The notes under the pieces are model-generated. The model worked only from the letters and a program-made list of their open reading frames with translations, searched no databases and was not told the origin of the DNA. This document shows positions 1 to 5,017 of a stretch of 5,017 nucleotides of DNA, in pieces. A program made the position numbers and the translations under genes. Position 1 is the first letter of the stretch. Each line of letters begins with the position of its first letter. Source of the stretch: Deltaproteobacteria bacterium (GTDB taxonomy: Bacteria > Myxococcota > Polyangia > Haliangiales > Haliangiaceae). Location of the stretch: contig JAGSPR010000620.1 of the NCBI GenBank assembly GCA_018262455.1, positions 1 through 5,017 of the forward strand. Reading direction: 5' to 3'.

Positions 1-339
1 GCGGTCGCCGGCGTGCTGATCGTCGACTACTGGATCCTGCGCAAGAAGGAGCTCGACCTGGCGTCGCTGTACCGCCCGGATGGCGCGTACCGCTACTCGA
101 ACGGGTGGAACATGGCGGCGGTGTGGGCAACGCTCGCCGGGGCAGGGATCGCCCTCCTGGGCGCGTTCTGGGCCCCGATGAAGCCGATCTACGACTGGTC
201 GTGGTTCGTCGGGTTCGGCCTCGCCGGTGGGCTCTACTGGGTGCTCATGCGTGGTCGCATCGCACCTTCTCGCCGAGGACAACCGTCCGAGCTACCCACG
301 GCTGTGGTTTACAACCCCCCTGCGCCGCCGCCGGACTGA
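1..339 (+). CDS. NCS1-family nucleobase/cation symporter, C-terminal fragment
   Basis: This is the 3' end of a gene that begins before the window; the reading frame is open from base 1 to the TGA at 337-339 (112 residues visible). The segment starting DYWILRKKELDLASLYR, followed by a Gly-Ala-Tyr-Arg-Tyr stretch and NGWN, matches the conserved cytoplasmic loop that precedes the last two membrane helices in NCS1 permeases (cytosine, uracil, allantoin, hydantoin and thiamine-type transporters). Two hydrophobic helices follow, about window residues 38-58 and 66-82, then a short Pro-rich cytoplasmic tail. The family imports nucleobases or related compounds through the inner membrane with Na+ or H+; the substrate cannot be told from this part, because the substrate-binding helices lie upstream. 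A GTG at 13 is only an internal codon. Family assignment is by recognised motif pattern. Confidence 0.83.
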   Translation, partial: AVAGVLIVDYWILRKKELDLASLYRPDGAYRYSNGWNMAAVWATLAGAGIALLGAFWAPMKPIYDWSWFVGFGLAGGLYWVLMRGRIAPSRRGQPSELPTAVVYNPPAPPPD

Positions 340-366
340 CGCGGCTGCGAATAGATACGGGCCTCT

Positions 367-407
367 CGGCGACCCAGTTTTTCGTCGCCGTGAGGCACGC
401 CTCGTGC
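367..407 (+). other. Two adjacent stem-loops in the 81-nt gap between transporter and pseudokinase
   Basis: CGGCGAC (367-373) pairs exactly with GTCGCCG (384-390), giving a 7-bp stem around a 10-nt loop that contains five T. Five bases later GCACG (395-399) pairs with CGTGC (403-407) around a 3-nt loop. The first lies 27 nt after the transporter stop codon, where a transcript end would be expected, but the T run is in the loop and not after the stem, so it is not a standard intrinsic terminator. The second ends 13 nt before the GTG at 421 and could shape the leader of the pseudokinase mRNA. The pairings are visible; any function is a guess. The rest of the gap (340-420) shows no convincing promoter. 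Confidence 0.35.
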
Positions 408-420
408 AAAGCTGGACGAG

Positions 421-1290
421 GTGAGCCGAACGACGACGGGCGACCGCTTCATCGCGGGATCTCGGATCGGTGACTACGGGATCGAGCAGGAGCTCGGGTT
501 CGAGGAGACCGGCGTGGTCTACCTCGGCCGACACGTCGTGCTGCCCCGCCACGCCGCGCTCAAGGTGATGCACGCGAGCGACGCGTGGATCAAGTCGGTC
601 GCCGTCCAGATGCTCCGCGAGGCCTGCCTCGTCGAGGCGCTCTCGCATCCCGGCATCCCGCGGATCTACGAGTGCGGCATGCTGGCCGACAAGCGACCGT
701 GGACCGCGTTCGAGTACATCGACGGCGACTCGGTCGGCTCGCAGATCGCCGAGACGCCGATGGCGGTCGCTGACGTCGTCGTGCTCGTGCGCGACGTCGC
801 CGACATCCTCGATCACATCCACCAGCGCGGCATCGTGCACCGCAAGCTGACCGCCGAGGCCGTGATCCGCACGCCCAGGCGCCGGTTCCCGGTCGCGATC
901 CGGCAGTGGGGCCACGCGTGCACGCTCGACCACGCCGCGAAGTCCCGCATCGAGCCGCGCGACGACGTCCACCAGCTCGGCAAGATCGCGTTCCGCGCGC
1001 TGACCGGTGCACGTCCCGCGACCAACGGCTCGACGTCCGAGCGCTATCCCGGCGCCCCGCACGACGTCGCGACGCTGGTCGACACCATGCTCTCGAAGGA
1101 CCCGCCGTCGAGCGCCGAGATCCGCGATCGCGCGAAGTGGCTCGCCGACACGCTCGAGCTGGTCCCTGCGCTCGACAAGCCGCGGTGGACGCCACCGCAT
1201 GGCCTCAACGACTCCGTCCCGACCGACCTCGAGGAGGTCGGCTCGGGCTTCACGATCCGGATCGCCGGACGCACGCCCACCCGCCGCTAG
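421..1290 (+). CDS. Kinase-fold protein lacking catalytic residues (pseudokinase 1)
   Basis: A 289-residue protein with a Hanks-type serine/threonine kinase fold that should be catalytically inactive. The N-lobe is recognisable: a degenerate glycine loop (ELGFEETGVVY, residues 24-34), the ATP-site Lys48 in ALKVM, and the helix-C Glu67 in LREA. The catalytic loop reads HRKLTAEAV (140-148): the catalytic Asp of HRD is Lys142 and the metal-binding Asn is Ala147. The DFG motif is replaced by QWG (162-164). The activation segment is very short with no APE; Asp182 of the DVHQLG motif is kept. No membrane segment is seen, so it is probably cytoplasmic. The tail after about residue 245 carries KPRWTP, shared with the next gene. 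The GTG at 421 is chosen because it gives a normal short lead into the fold and has a nearby weak GGA; no ATG is better placed. It is probably co-transcribed with the paralogue 71 nt downstream. The kinase family call is firm, inactivity is a strong inference from the substitutions, and the role is unknown. Confidence 0.85.
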   Translation: MSRTTTGDRFIAGSRIGDYGIEQELGFEETGVVYLGRHVVLPRHAALKVMHASDAWIKSVAVQMLREACLVEALSHPGIPRIYECGMLADKRPWTAFEYIDGDSVGSQIAETPMAVADVVVLVRDVADILDHIHQRGIVHRKLTAEAVIRTPRRRFPVAIRQWGHACTLDHAAKSRIEPRDDVHQLGKIAFRALTGARPATNGSTSERYPGAPHDVATLVDTMLSKDPPSSAEIRDRAKWLADTLELVPALDKPRWTPPHGLNDSVPTDLEEVGSGFTIRIAGRTPTRR

Positions 1291-1302
1291 GGCGTCGTTC
1301 GC

Positions 1303-1336
1303 CGGGGTCGATCAGCCCCGTCGACAACCGACCCCG
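1303..1336 (+). repeat. 8-bp inverted repeat between the two kinase-like genes
   Basis: CGGGGTCG (1303-1310) is the exact reverse complement of CGACCCCG (1329-1336), with an 18-nt spacer. Inside it, alternative pairings exist: CGGGG (1303-1307) with CCCCG (1316-1320), and GTCGA (1307-1311) with TCGAC (1321-1325). It starts 12 nt after the stop of pseudokinase 1 and ends 25 nt before the ATG at 1362. No T run follows, so an intrinsic terminator is unlikely. It could be a structured intercistronic RNA or an operator; neither can be decided from sequence. Confidence 0.4.
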
Positions 1337-1361
1337 AGCTCGCCGCGCGCAACCCCGCGAG

Positions 1362-2307
1362 ATGAGCGGCGCGGCGCGGGGCACGCGCCGTGCACCATCG
1401 CTCTGCGTGGAGCGCTTTCTACCCGGCGATCGTCTCGGTACGTATCAGATCGAGCGCGAGCTCGGTGCGACGCGAACCAGTGTGCTCTACCAGGTCGCTC
1501 ACCTCGTCCTGCCCCGGCGCGCCGTGCTCAAGGTCGTGCACCCCCAGAATCAGCCACTGGGGGTGCAGCTCCTTCGCGAGGCGTGCATCATCGCCGCGCT
1601 CCAGCATCCGGGCGTCCCGACGCTCTACGAGTCGGGCGTCCTCGAGGATCGACGGCCGTGGTTCGTGGTCGAGCGCGTGGAGGGACAGAACCTCGCCGAG
1701 GTGCTCGCGCGCGGCCCGATGGATCCGCTCGAGGCGGGCGCGCTCGTCCGCGATCTCGCCGACGTGCTCGCCCACGTCCATCGCCGTGGCGTGCTCCAGC
1801 TCGGGCTTCGCCCCGATCGGATCCTGCTTGTGCATCGCGGACTGGAGCGAGGCGCGCACCCACGATGCACCGGTCGTGGTCCCGCTCGCCGGGACGAGCT
1901 CGTATCACGCGCCCGAGATCCGTCGGGGAGATGCGGTCGACGATCGCGCCGACGTGTTCGCCCTCGGCGTGATCGGCTACATGGCGCTGACTGGCGTCAA
2001 GCCGTTCCCCGCGGGCTGCACCGTCCACGTCCCGACGCGCGAGCGCTCCCCGACGGCGCCGCGCGAGCTCGCGCGCCTGATCGATCAGATGCTGTCTCCC
2101 GATCGGTTCGACCGGCCGAGTGCGGCGGAGATCCATACCGAGCTCGCGGAGATGGTCACCGACGTGTTCGCCGTCGTCGAGCTGCCGACCGCCAGCGCAC
2201 CGGTGCGGATCCGCAAGCCGAAGTGGACCCCGGCGATCCCGATCTTCACGACCGAGCTCGATCTCAACGACCTGCTGCCGATCGAAGTCGACGAGGGCTG
2301 GGACTGA
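1362..2307 (+). pseudogene. Tandem paralogous kinase-like gene split by a frame change (pseudokinase 2)
   Basis: The N-lobe is read in the frame of the ATG at 1362 (alternative start GTG 1407, beginning VERFLPGDRLG), up to RILLV ending at 1832. The C-lobe continues in the next frame (+1) from about 1831, with CIADWSEAR, then GTSSYHAPE, DVFALG and a KPKWTP tail, ending at TGA 2305-2307. The N-lobe closely resembles pseudokinase 1 (for example LREAC, HPG[IV]P, RPW). Lys57 and Glu73 are kept, but the HRD position is Gln-Leu-Gly (146-148), the Asn is Arg153 and DFG is DWS, so it is probably inactive as a kinase. Only 7 residues separate Arg153 from the DWS Asp, against 14 in the paralogue, which points to a small deletion (3n+2 nt) and not a simple inserted base. 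Without a frame change, translation from 1362 would run on to TAG 2340-2342 with an Arg-rich nonsense tail. A TTG at 1828 could in principle start the C-lobe alone. A sequencing error, a true pseudogene or a split gene are all possible. No clear Shine-Dalgarno sequence precedes either start. Confidence 0.75.
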
Positions 2308-2338
2308 GAATTCCCGTGCCGCTTGGCGGTTCGGCTCT

Positions 2339-3025
2339 CTAGCGCGACGCGACCGGACGCGCGAGCCGCTCGCGGCTGTCCCGGATCGCGGCGAGCGCGA
2401 CCGGGTTGCGCACCAGCGTCGGGTGCGTCCTCCCGAGCTCGTCGATCGCCGAATGGATCGCGAGCGCCTGCTTGCGCCACGGGGTCAGCAACTCTTGCAT
2501 GATGGCGCGCCGCGTCTCGCGCAGGGCCTGCGCCTCGGGCCTGGCGTCGGCAGCCACCAACACCGTCTGCGTCATCCGGTTGATCATCGTCTGGAGGAGC
2601 TGCGCCTTCGCGTGCGTCGCCATCACCTGGGTGACCGGGTCGGGCGCCGCGGCGACCTCGTCGAGCATCGCGATGCTCGGCGCGGCGGCCTCGTCCATCG
2701 CGGTGATCGAGTCCTGGCCGTCGATCAGCGTCAGCTCCGAGAATCTCGCATCGGCGATGCAGCTCGCGAGCGAGATCCGCGCGGACAGCGCCTGCACGAG
2801 GTTCACCGCGGCTGCTCGCTTCGCGATCGGGTGGCAGCGCTCGGGCGTCTCGGTCAGGTCGATCGGCGTCAGCTTGACGGCCGGCGTCGGAGGCTGCGCC
2901 GCGGCCGGGTTGGGCGAGGTCGCTGCGGTGGGCGCCGCCCGCGTGGCGGATGGCGCATCGCCCGGGGCAGCGAGCGCCACCGGTGCGAACAGGCTCAGTG
3001 AGATCAAGGTGGCGATGGTGCGCAT
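2339..3025 (-). CDS. Secreted or periplasmic protein of unknown function
   Basis: A 228-residue protein I do not recognise. It begins with a clear Sec signal peptide: MRTI, a hydrophobic core at about 4-18, and an Ala-Leu-Ala site with likely cleavage after Ala19 or Ala20. A low-complexity Ala/Pro/Thr linker follows (about 21-50). The rest (about 55-228) is predicted mostly helical and has two cysteines, Cys64 and Cys89, which could form a disulfide outside the cytoplasm. There is no lipobox Cys, so it is not a lipoprotein, and no C-terminal membrane helix. The ATG start is fixed by a strong Shine-Dalgarno GGAGGA (3035-3030) 4 nt upstream and by the signal peptide. It lies 105 nt downstream of the YkgJ-type gene on the same strand and is convergent with pseudokinase 2; only 31 nt separate their stops, with no strong terminator. 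Coding is supported by the signal peptide plus ribosome site; function is unknown. Confidence 0.8.
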   Translation of the reverse strand: MRTIATLISLSLFAPVALAAPGDAPSATRAAPTAATSPNPAAAQPPTPAVKLTPIDLTETPERCHPIAKRAAAVNLVQALSARISLASCIADARFSELTLIDGQDSITAMDEAAAPSIAMLDEVAAAPDPVTQVMATHAKAQLLQTMINRMTQTVLVAADARPEAQALRETRRAIMQELLTPWRKQALAIHSAIDELGRTHPTLVRNPVALAAIRDSRERLARPVASR

Positions 3026-3130
3026 GAGGTCCTCCGGGTGATGGAGGATGGAATTGCATTCGTCGTGCCTCGCGCTCTGGTGCCCCGCGCGCAGGACCGC
3101 GCAGTGCGTTCTCCGCGCCTCACCTCGGCA
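3026..3130 (-). other. 105-nt gap between the YkgJ-type gene and the secreted-protein gene
   Basis: Apart from the ribosome-site hairpin at its downstream end, this gap holds a short AT-richer patch at about 3049-3063 (- strand reads CGAATGCAATTCCAT). That patch could contain a weak -10 element, but no matching -35 box is visible. There is no hairpin followed by T residues, so readthrough from the YkgJ-type gene is possible. Confidence 0.3.
3030..3048 (-). promoter_or_regulatory. Shine-Dalgarno sequence inside a 6-bp hairpin
   Basis: On the - strand mRNA the sequence reads UCCUCC (3048-3043), a 7-nt loop, then GGAGGA (3035-3030), and the ATG begins at 3025. GGAGGA is the ribosome binding site of the secreted-protein gene, and the upstream UCCUCC is its exact complement, so the site could be hidden in a stem of four G-C and two A-U pairs. 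The pairing is seen directly; control of translation is inferred. Confidence 0.5.
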
Positions 3131-3898
3131 TCAGCCGCCGCAGCAGCGCTTGTACTTCTTGCCCGAGCCACACGGGCACGCGTCGTTGCGGCCGACGGCG
3201 CTGCCGAGCAGGCGCTGGGTCGCCGCACACAGCAGCTCGAACCCCGCATGAGGGCGCAGCGCGTGGTGGAGGATCGCGCGCATCGGCTCCTGCTCCGTGA
3301 AGGTCATCTCGGTGCGCACGTGCTCGAAGTACTTGACCTCGCCCGTCGAGTCCGCGCCGCAGTTGGCGTTGGTCTCGAGAGCGTGGGCGCGGCGGCAGCG
3401 CGCCGGCCGTGCCGCGTAGATCGTGCACAGCCCGTCCTGGTTGAACGCGCACATCACGGCCTTGTGCTTGACCTCGATCGCGGCGGCGCGCATCTCCTCG
3501 TTGTTGGTCGCGCGGTGGATCGCGTCGATCGTGTCGCCGAGGTCGCGCCGCCACGCCGGAACCTTCGCCGTGAACCTCGCGCGGACCTCGGCCTGCTCGG
3601 GGAGCTTCAGCCACTCGGCGACGGTGACGGCCTCGGCCTCGGTGACGAGCACCGGCGCGACGCAGCACGAGCTGCAGCCCGCGGAGCAGGCGATCGCGAG
3701 CCCCTGCGCGGCCGCCTCGGCGGAGCGTTCGTCGATCGCGTCGTCGAGCTGCGCGTGCATCGCCATCACGAGGCCCGCAGCGTCCGCGTGCTGGATCACC
3801 GGCAGGCGCACGCGTTCGCCTCGCTCGGCTTGTTGCATTGCCGCACCGAGCTGGTTGGCGACGGCGGCGAGGCGTTCGGGATCGGCGGTGATCGGCAC
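3131..3898 (-). CDS. YkgJ-family cysteine-cluster protein with C-terminal SEC-C motif
   Basis: A 255-residue, probably cytoplasmic protein. The YkgJ/Fe-S oxidoreductase-like cluster is visible: CSAGCSSCC (Cys71, 75, 78, 79), then Cys150, Cys158 in DGLCTIY, Cys168 in RPARCR, and Cys180. These resemble the CxxxCxxCC and C(x7)C(x9)C spacing of a family thought to bind a metal or Fe-S cluster; its reaction is not established. The last 20 residues form a SEC-C motif, GRNDACPCGSGKKYKRCC, with the CxC(x8)CC pattern (Cys241, 243, 252, 253) that binds zinc in SecA and many other proteins. The GTG at 3898 is chosen because no other start codon lies nearby in frame and the domain starts properly; the frame extends much further upstream but only as noncoding sequence opposite the divergent gene. 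No good Shine-Dalgarno sequence is seen; a TAAGCT box lies 7 nt before the start. The domain assignments are firm; function is open. Confidence 0.88.
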   Translation of the reverse strand: MPITADPERLAAVANQLGAAMQQAERGERVRLPVIQHADAAGLVMAMHAQLDDAIDERSAEAAAQGLAIACSAGCSSCCVAPVLVTEAEAVTVAEWLKLPEQAEVRARFTAKVPAWRRDLGDTIDAIHRATNNEEMRAAAIEVKHKAVMCAFNQDGLCTIYAARPARCRRAHALETNANCGADSTGEVKYFEHVRTEMTFTEQEPMRAILHHALRPHAGFELLCAATQRLLGSAVGRNDACPCGSGKKYKRCCGG

Positions 3899-3905
3899 CG
3901 CGCGT

Positions 3906-3911
3906 AGCTTA
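3906..3911 (-). promoter_or_regulatory. Weak TAnnnT box upstream of the YkgJ-type gene
   Basis: On the - strand, TAAGCT is followed by 7 nt and then the GTG start at 3898. This spacing would put the transcription start on or next to the start codon, as in leaderless mRNAs. Only three of six bases match TATAAT and no -35 box stands out, so this is a weak candidate. Confidence 0.2.
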
Positions 3912-3950
3912 CCCGGGTGCGTCGAGCGAGGGCCACCGACGTGCGAGAAT

Positions 3951-3956
3951 GGGGAG
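3951..3956 (+). promoter_or_regulatory. Shine-Dalgarno that selects the ATG at 3965
   Basis: GGGGAG lies 8 nt before the ATG at 3965, an ideal distance. Two in-frame upstream GTGs (3917 and 3941) lack such a site, and starting at 3917 would leave only 18 nt to the divergent gene. Confidence 0.55.
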
Positions 3957-3964
3957 TCGGTCGC

Positions 3965-4846
3965 ATGCGCCCTACCGCCGGAACCCGAGCCTCGCCACCG
4001 AGCCGCCCGCCCCGCCGGCGTTCGATCATGGTGATCGTGGTCCTGGTCCTGGTGGTCGCGGCCGCGGGTGCCGGGCTCGGTCTGGTGATCGTCACGCGTC
4101 TCGAGACCGGCGAGTGGAGTGTCCCGGACGGCGAGTCGATCGAGCGGATCATCAAGATCGCCCCACGTCAGCCGGCCCGCACGATCGTGCTCGAGCGCCG
4201 CCCGATCGAGCTGCGACCCGGCGACGACGATGCTCCGCGCGGCGTCTCGAGCGTCCTCGCCAGCGTGCGCGCGAAGGCGTCGAAGCCGGCAACGACCGCG
4301 AAGGCCGGGACGGCCGCGAAGCAGCCCGCCGATCCGCGGCGGCCGGCGAAGCTGCCGGGCTGGAAAGGGACCGACAAGGGGTGGCAGCAGGTCGTCAGCT
4401 GTGTCGCGAAGCTGTTCGAGCCGTTCGATGTGACAGTGACCGATGTCGCGCCGCCGGACCTCGACAACATCGTGCTCGTCCCGGTGGGGGGGCGCCCCGG
4501 AGACCTCGGCGTGACCGACCGCCGGGTCGGCGGGCTCGCCCCGTTCAATGGTGGCGTGATCGCGCGGCCCATCGTGTTCGCGTTCAGTGCGCAGCTCGGG
4601 AACCGCGTCCGCGACGTGTGCGAGACCATCGGCATGGAGGTCGCCCATGCCTACGGCCTCGATCACGGCTACCTCTGCAGCGACGTGATGACCTACCTGC
4701 AGCCGTGCGGGGCGAAGCGCTTCGTCGACAAGGACATCCGGTGCGGGGAGGCCAAGCCGCGCAACTGCGAGGGCGGTGAGCCGACGCAGAACTCGTATCG
4801 CCGGCTGCTCCAGGTGCTCGGGCCCCGGCGGCCGGCCAGCCCGTGA
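3965..4846 (+). CDS. Membrane-anchored metzincin-like protein with altered zinc motif
   Basis: A 293-residue protein counted from the ATG at 3965, chosen for its Shine-Dalgarno site; an in-frame GTG at 3917 would add 16 residues. A basic Pro/Arg-rich N-terminus is followed by one long hydrophobic helix (about residues 21-44), giving an N-in, C-out single-pass anchor or uncleaved signal. An Ala/Lys/Pro-rich linker follows (about 102-130), then a globular domain. The segment MEVAHAYGLDH (224-234), with MTY nearby (Met242), resembles the HExxHxxGxxH plus Met-turn signature of metzincin/matrixin proteases. Glu225, His228 and His234 are kept, but the first zinc His is Met224. Six cysteines (146, 219, 238, 248, 260, 268) suit a disulfide-bonded domain outside the cytoplasm. 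The downstream CGE, QNSY and LLQVLG stretch recalls zincin-like proteins of Myxococcota from memory. Whether it is a protease or a non-catalytic relative is undecided. It is divergent from the YkgJ-type gene. Confidence 0.82.
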   Translation: MRPTAGTRASPPSRPPRRRSIMVIVVLVLVVAAAGAGLGLVIVTRLETGEWSVPDGESIERIIKIAPRQPARTIVLERRPIELRPGDDDAPRGVSSVLASVRAKASKPATTAKAGTAAKQPADPRRPAKLPGWKGTDKGWQQVVSCVAKLFEPFDVTVTDVAPPDLDNIVLVPVGGRPGDLGVTDRRVGGLAPFNGGVIARPIVFAFSAQLGNRVRDVCETIGMEVAHAYGLDHGYLCSDVMTYLQPCGAKRFVDKDIRCGEAKPRNCEGGEPTQNSYRRLLQVLGPRRPASP

Positions 4847-4886
4847 GCTGGAATCGCTGAAATCTCGCGCCGCGCTCGGGCGTCCC

Positions 4887-4892
4887 TAGAAT
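4887..4892 (+). promoter_or_regulatory. -10-like box TAGAAT, possible leaderless start
   Basis: TAGAAT matches the -10 consensus TATAAT in five of six bases and lies 6 nt before the ATG at 4899. Transcription from it would begin at or next to the start codon. No Shine-Dalgarno sequence is present in the 52-nt gap. A CTGAAA at 4857-4862 is too far away (24 nt) to be a standard -35 partner. Confidence 0.4.
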
Positions 4893-4898
4893 GAATCG

Positions 4899-5017
4899 AT
4901 GTGTCGCATGGTCGGCCTCCTCGCCGCGAACCCCGTGGTCACACGGGGGCTGTTGCGCGATGCGCCGCGGAGCCTGTGGGCGCTGTCGCGCGAACATCCC
5001 GACGGCTGGGGTGTCGC
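4899..5017 (+). CDS. Class II glutamine amidotransferase, N-terminal fragment
   Basis: The gene starts in the window and runs off its right end; 39 codons are visible. It begins MCRMVGLLAANP, the hallmark of class II (Ntn-hydrolase) glutamine amidotransferases: after removal of Met1, Cys2 becomes the N-terminal nucleophile that attacks the glutamine amide to release ammonia. The MCRM start and the HPDGWGV stretch (34-39; His-Pro-Asp-Gly-Trp-Gly) fit the stand-alone YafJ-like group (GATase_4 type), in which this stretch usually follows. The group's biological substrate is generally not known. The start is fixed because Cys must follow the initiating Met. It lies 52 nt after the metzincin-like gene on the same strand, but a -10-like box just before it suggests its own promoter. 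Confidence 0.85.
   Translation, partial: MCRMVGLLAANPVVTRGLLRDAPRSLWALSREHPDGWGV

Noticed and set aside
292..1200. Long minus-strand open frame opposite pseudokinase 1
   Set aside because: Its translation is Arg/Asp/Val-rich low-complexity text typical of antisense frames in GC-rich genes, and the + strand carries clear kinase motifs.
1821..1836. Programmed +1 ribosomal frameshift at CTT GTG C
   Set aside because: There is no stop codon or rare hungry codon after CTT, re-pairing on TTG would be poor, and the missing residues at the junction indicate a deletion instead.
2308..2338. Terminator between the convergent genes
   Set aside because: Only a 4-bp stem (CCGC/GCGG, 2319-2329) is present, with no T run on either strand.
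2085..3059. Second minus-strand frame over the secreted-protein gene
   Set aside because: The overlapping frame starting at 3025 has a signal peptide and a strong Shine-Dalgarno site, while this one has shadow composition and runs into the pseudokinase 2 C-lobe on the other strand.
3038..3907. Plus-strand open frame opposite the YkgJ-type gene
   Set aside because: Arg/Val/Ala-rich shadow with no domain; the - strand has the Cys clusters and SEC-C motif.
3945..3950. GAGAAT as -10 box of the metzincin-like gene
   Set aside because: It overlaps the region just before the Shine-Dalgarno site, has only four matches and no -35 box at the right distance.
3899..4666. Upstream extension of the YkgJ-type reading frame on the minus strand
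   Set aside because: It lies antisense to the metzincin-like gene, has antisense-type composition, and the conserved protein begins at the GTG at 3898.

Overview
The window is GC-rich (roughly two thirds or more G+C by eye), densely packed DNA. Its gene content is typical of a large-genome predatory or soil bacterium of the Myxococcota: serine/threonine-kinase-like proteins, a membrane-anchored metzincin-like protein, and a YkgJ-type cysteine-cluster protein. The phylum is an inference from gene content and composition; no marker gene is present. I found no tRNA, rRNA, CRISPR array or insertion sequence.

Layout, left to right. Positions 1-339 (+) hold the C-terminal end of an NCS1-type nucleobase transporter. 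An 81-nt gap with two small hairpins follows. Next come two tandem paralogous kinase-like genes on the + strand. The first (421-1290) is an intact ORF for a pseudokinase that has lost the catalytic Asp, the metal-binding Asn and the DFG Asp. The second (1362-2307) has a degenerate catalytic loop and is split by a frame change near 1827-1835, in the middle of the kinase fold. Convergent to it, on the - strand, are a secreted protein of unknown function (3025-2339) and, upstream of that, a YkgJ-family cysteine-cluster protein with a C-terminal SEC-C motif (3898-3131). Divergent from the YkgJ gene, on the + strand, is a single-pass membrane-anchored protein with a metzincin-like motif whose first zinc ligand is Met instead of His (3965-4846). 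The window ends in the start of a class II glutamine amidotransferase (from 4899, Cys2 nucleophile), which may be read from a leaderless transcript.

How the genes work together: the two pseudokinases are close paralogues, share a C-terminal KPxWTP tail motif and are probably co-transcribed, so a joint scaffolding or regulatory role is possible for them. The other genes look like unrelated single genes or short transcription units. The main points of interest are the tandem catalytically dead kinases with a lesion in one copy, the metzincin-like protein with an altered zinc site, a hairpin that pairs with the Shine-Dalgarno sequence of the secreted-protein gene, and -10-like boxes 6-7 nt before the two start codons that lack a good Shine-Dalgarno sequence.
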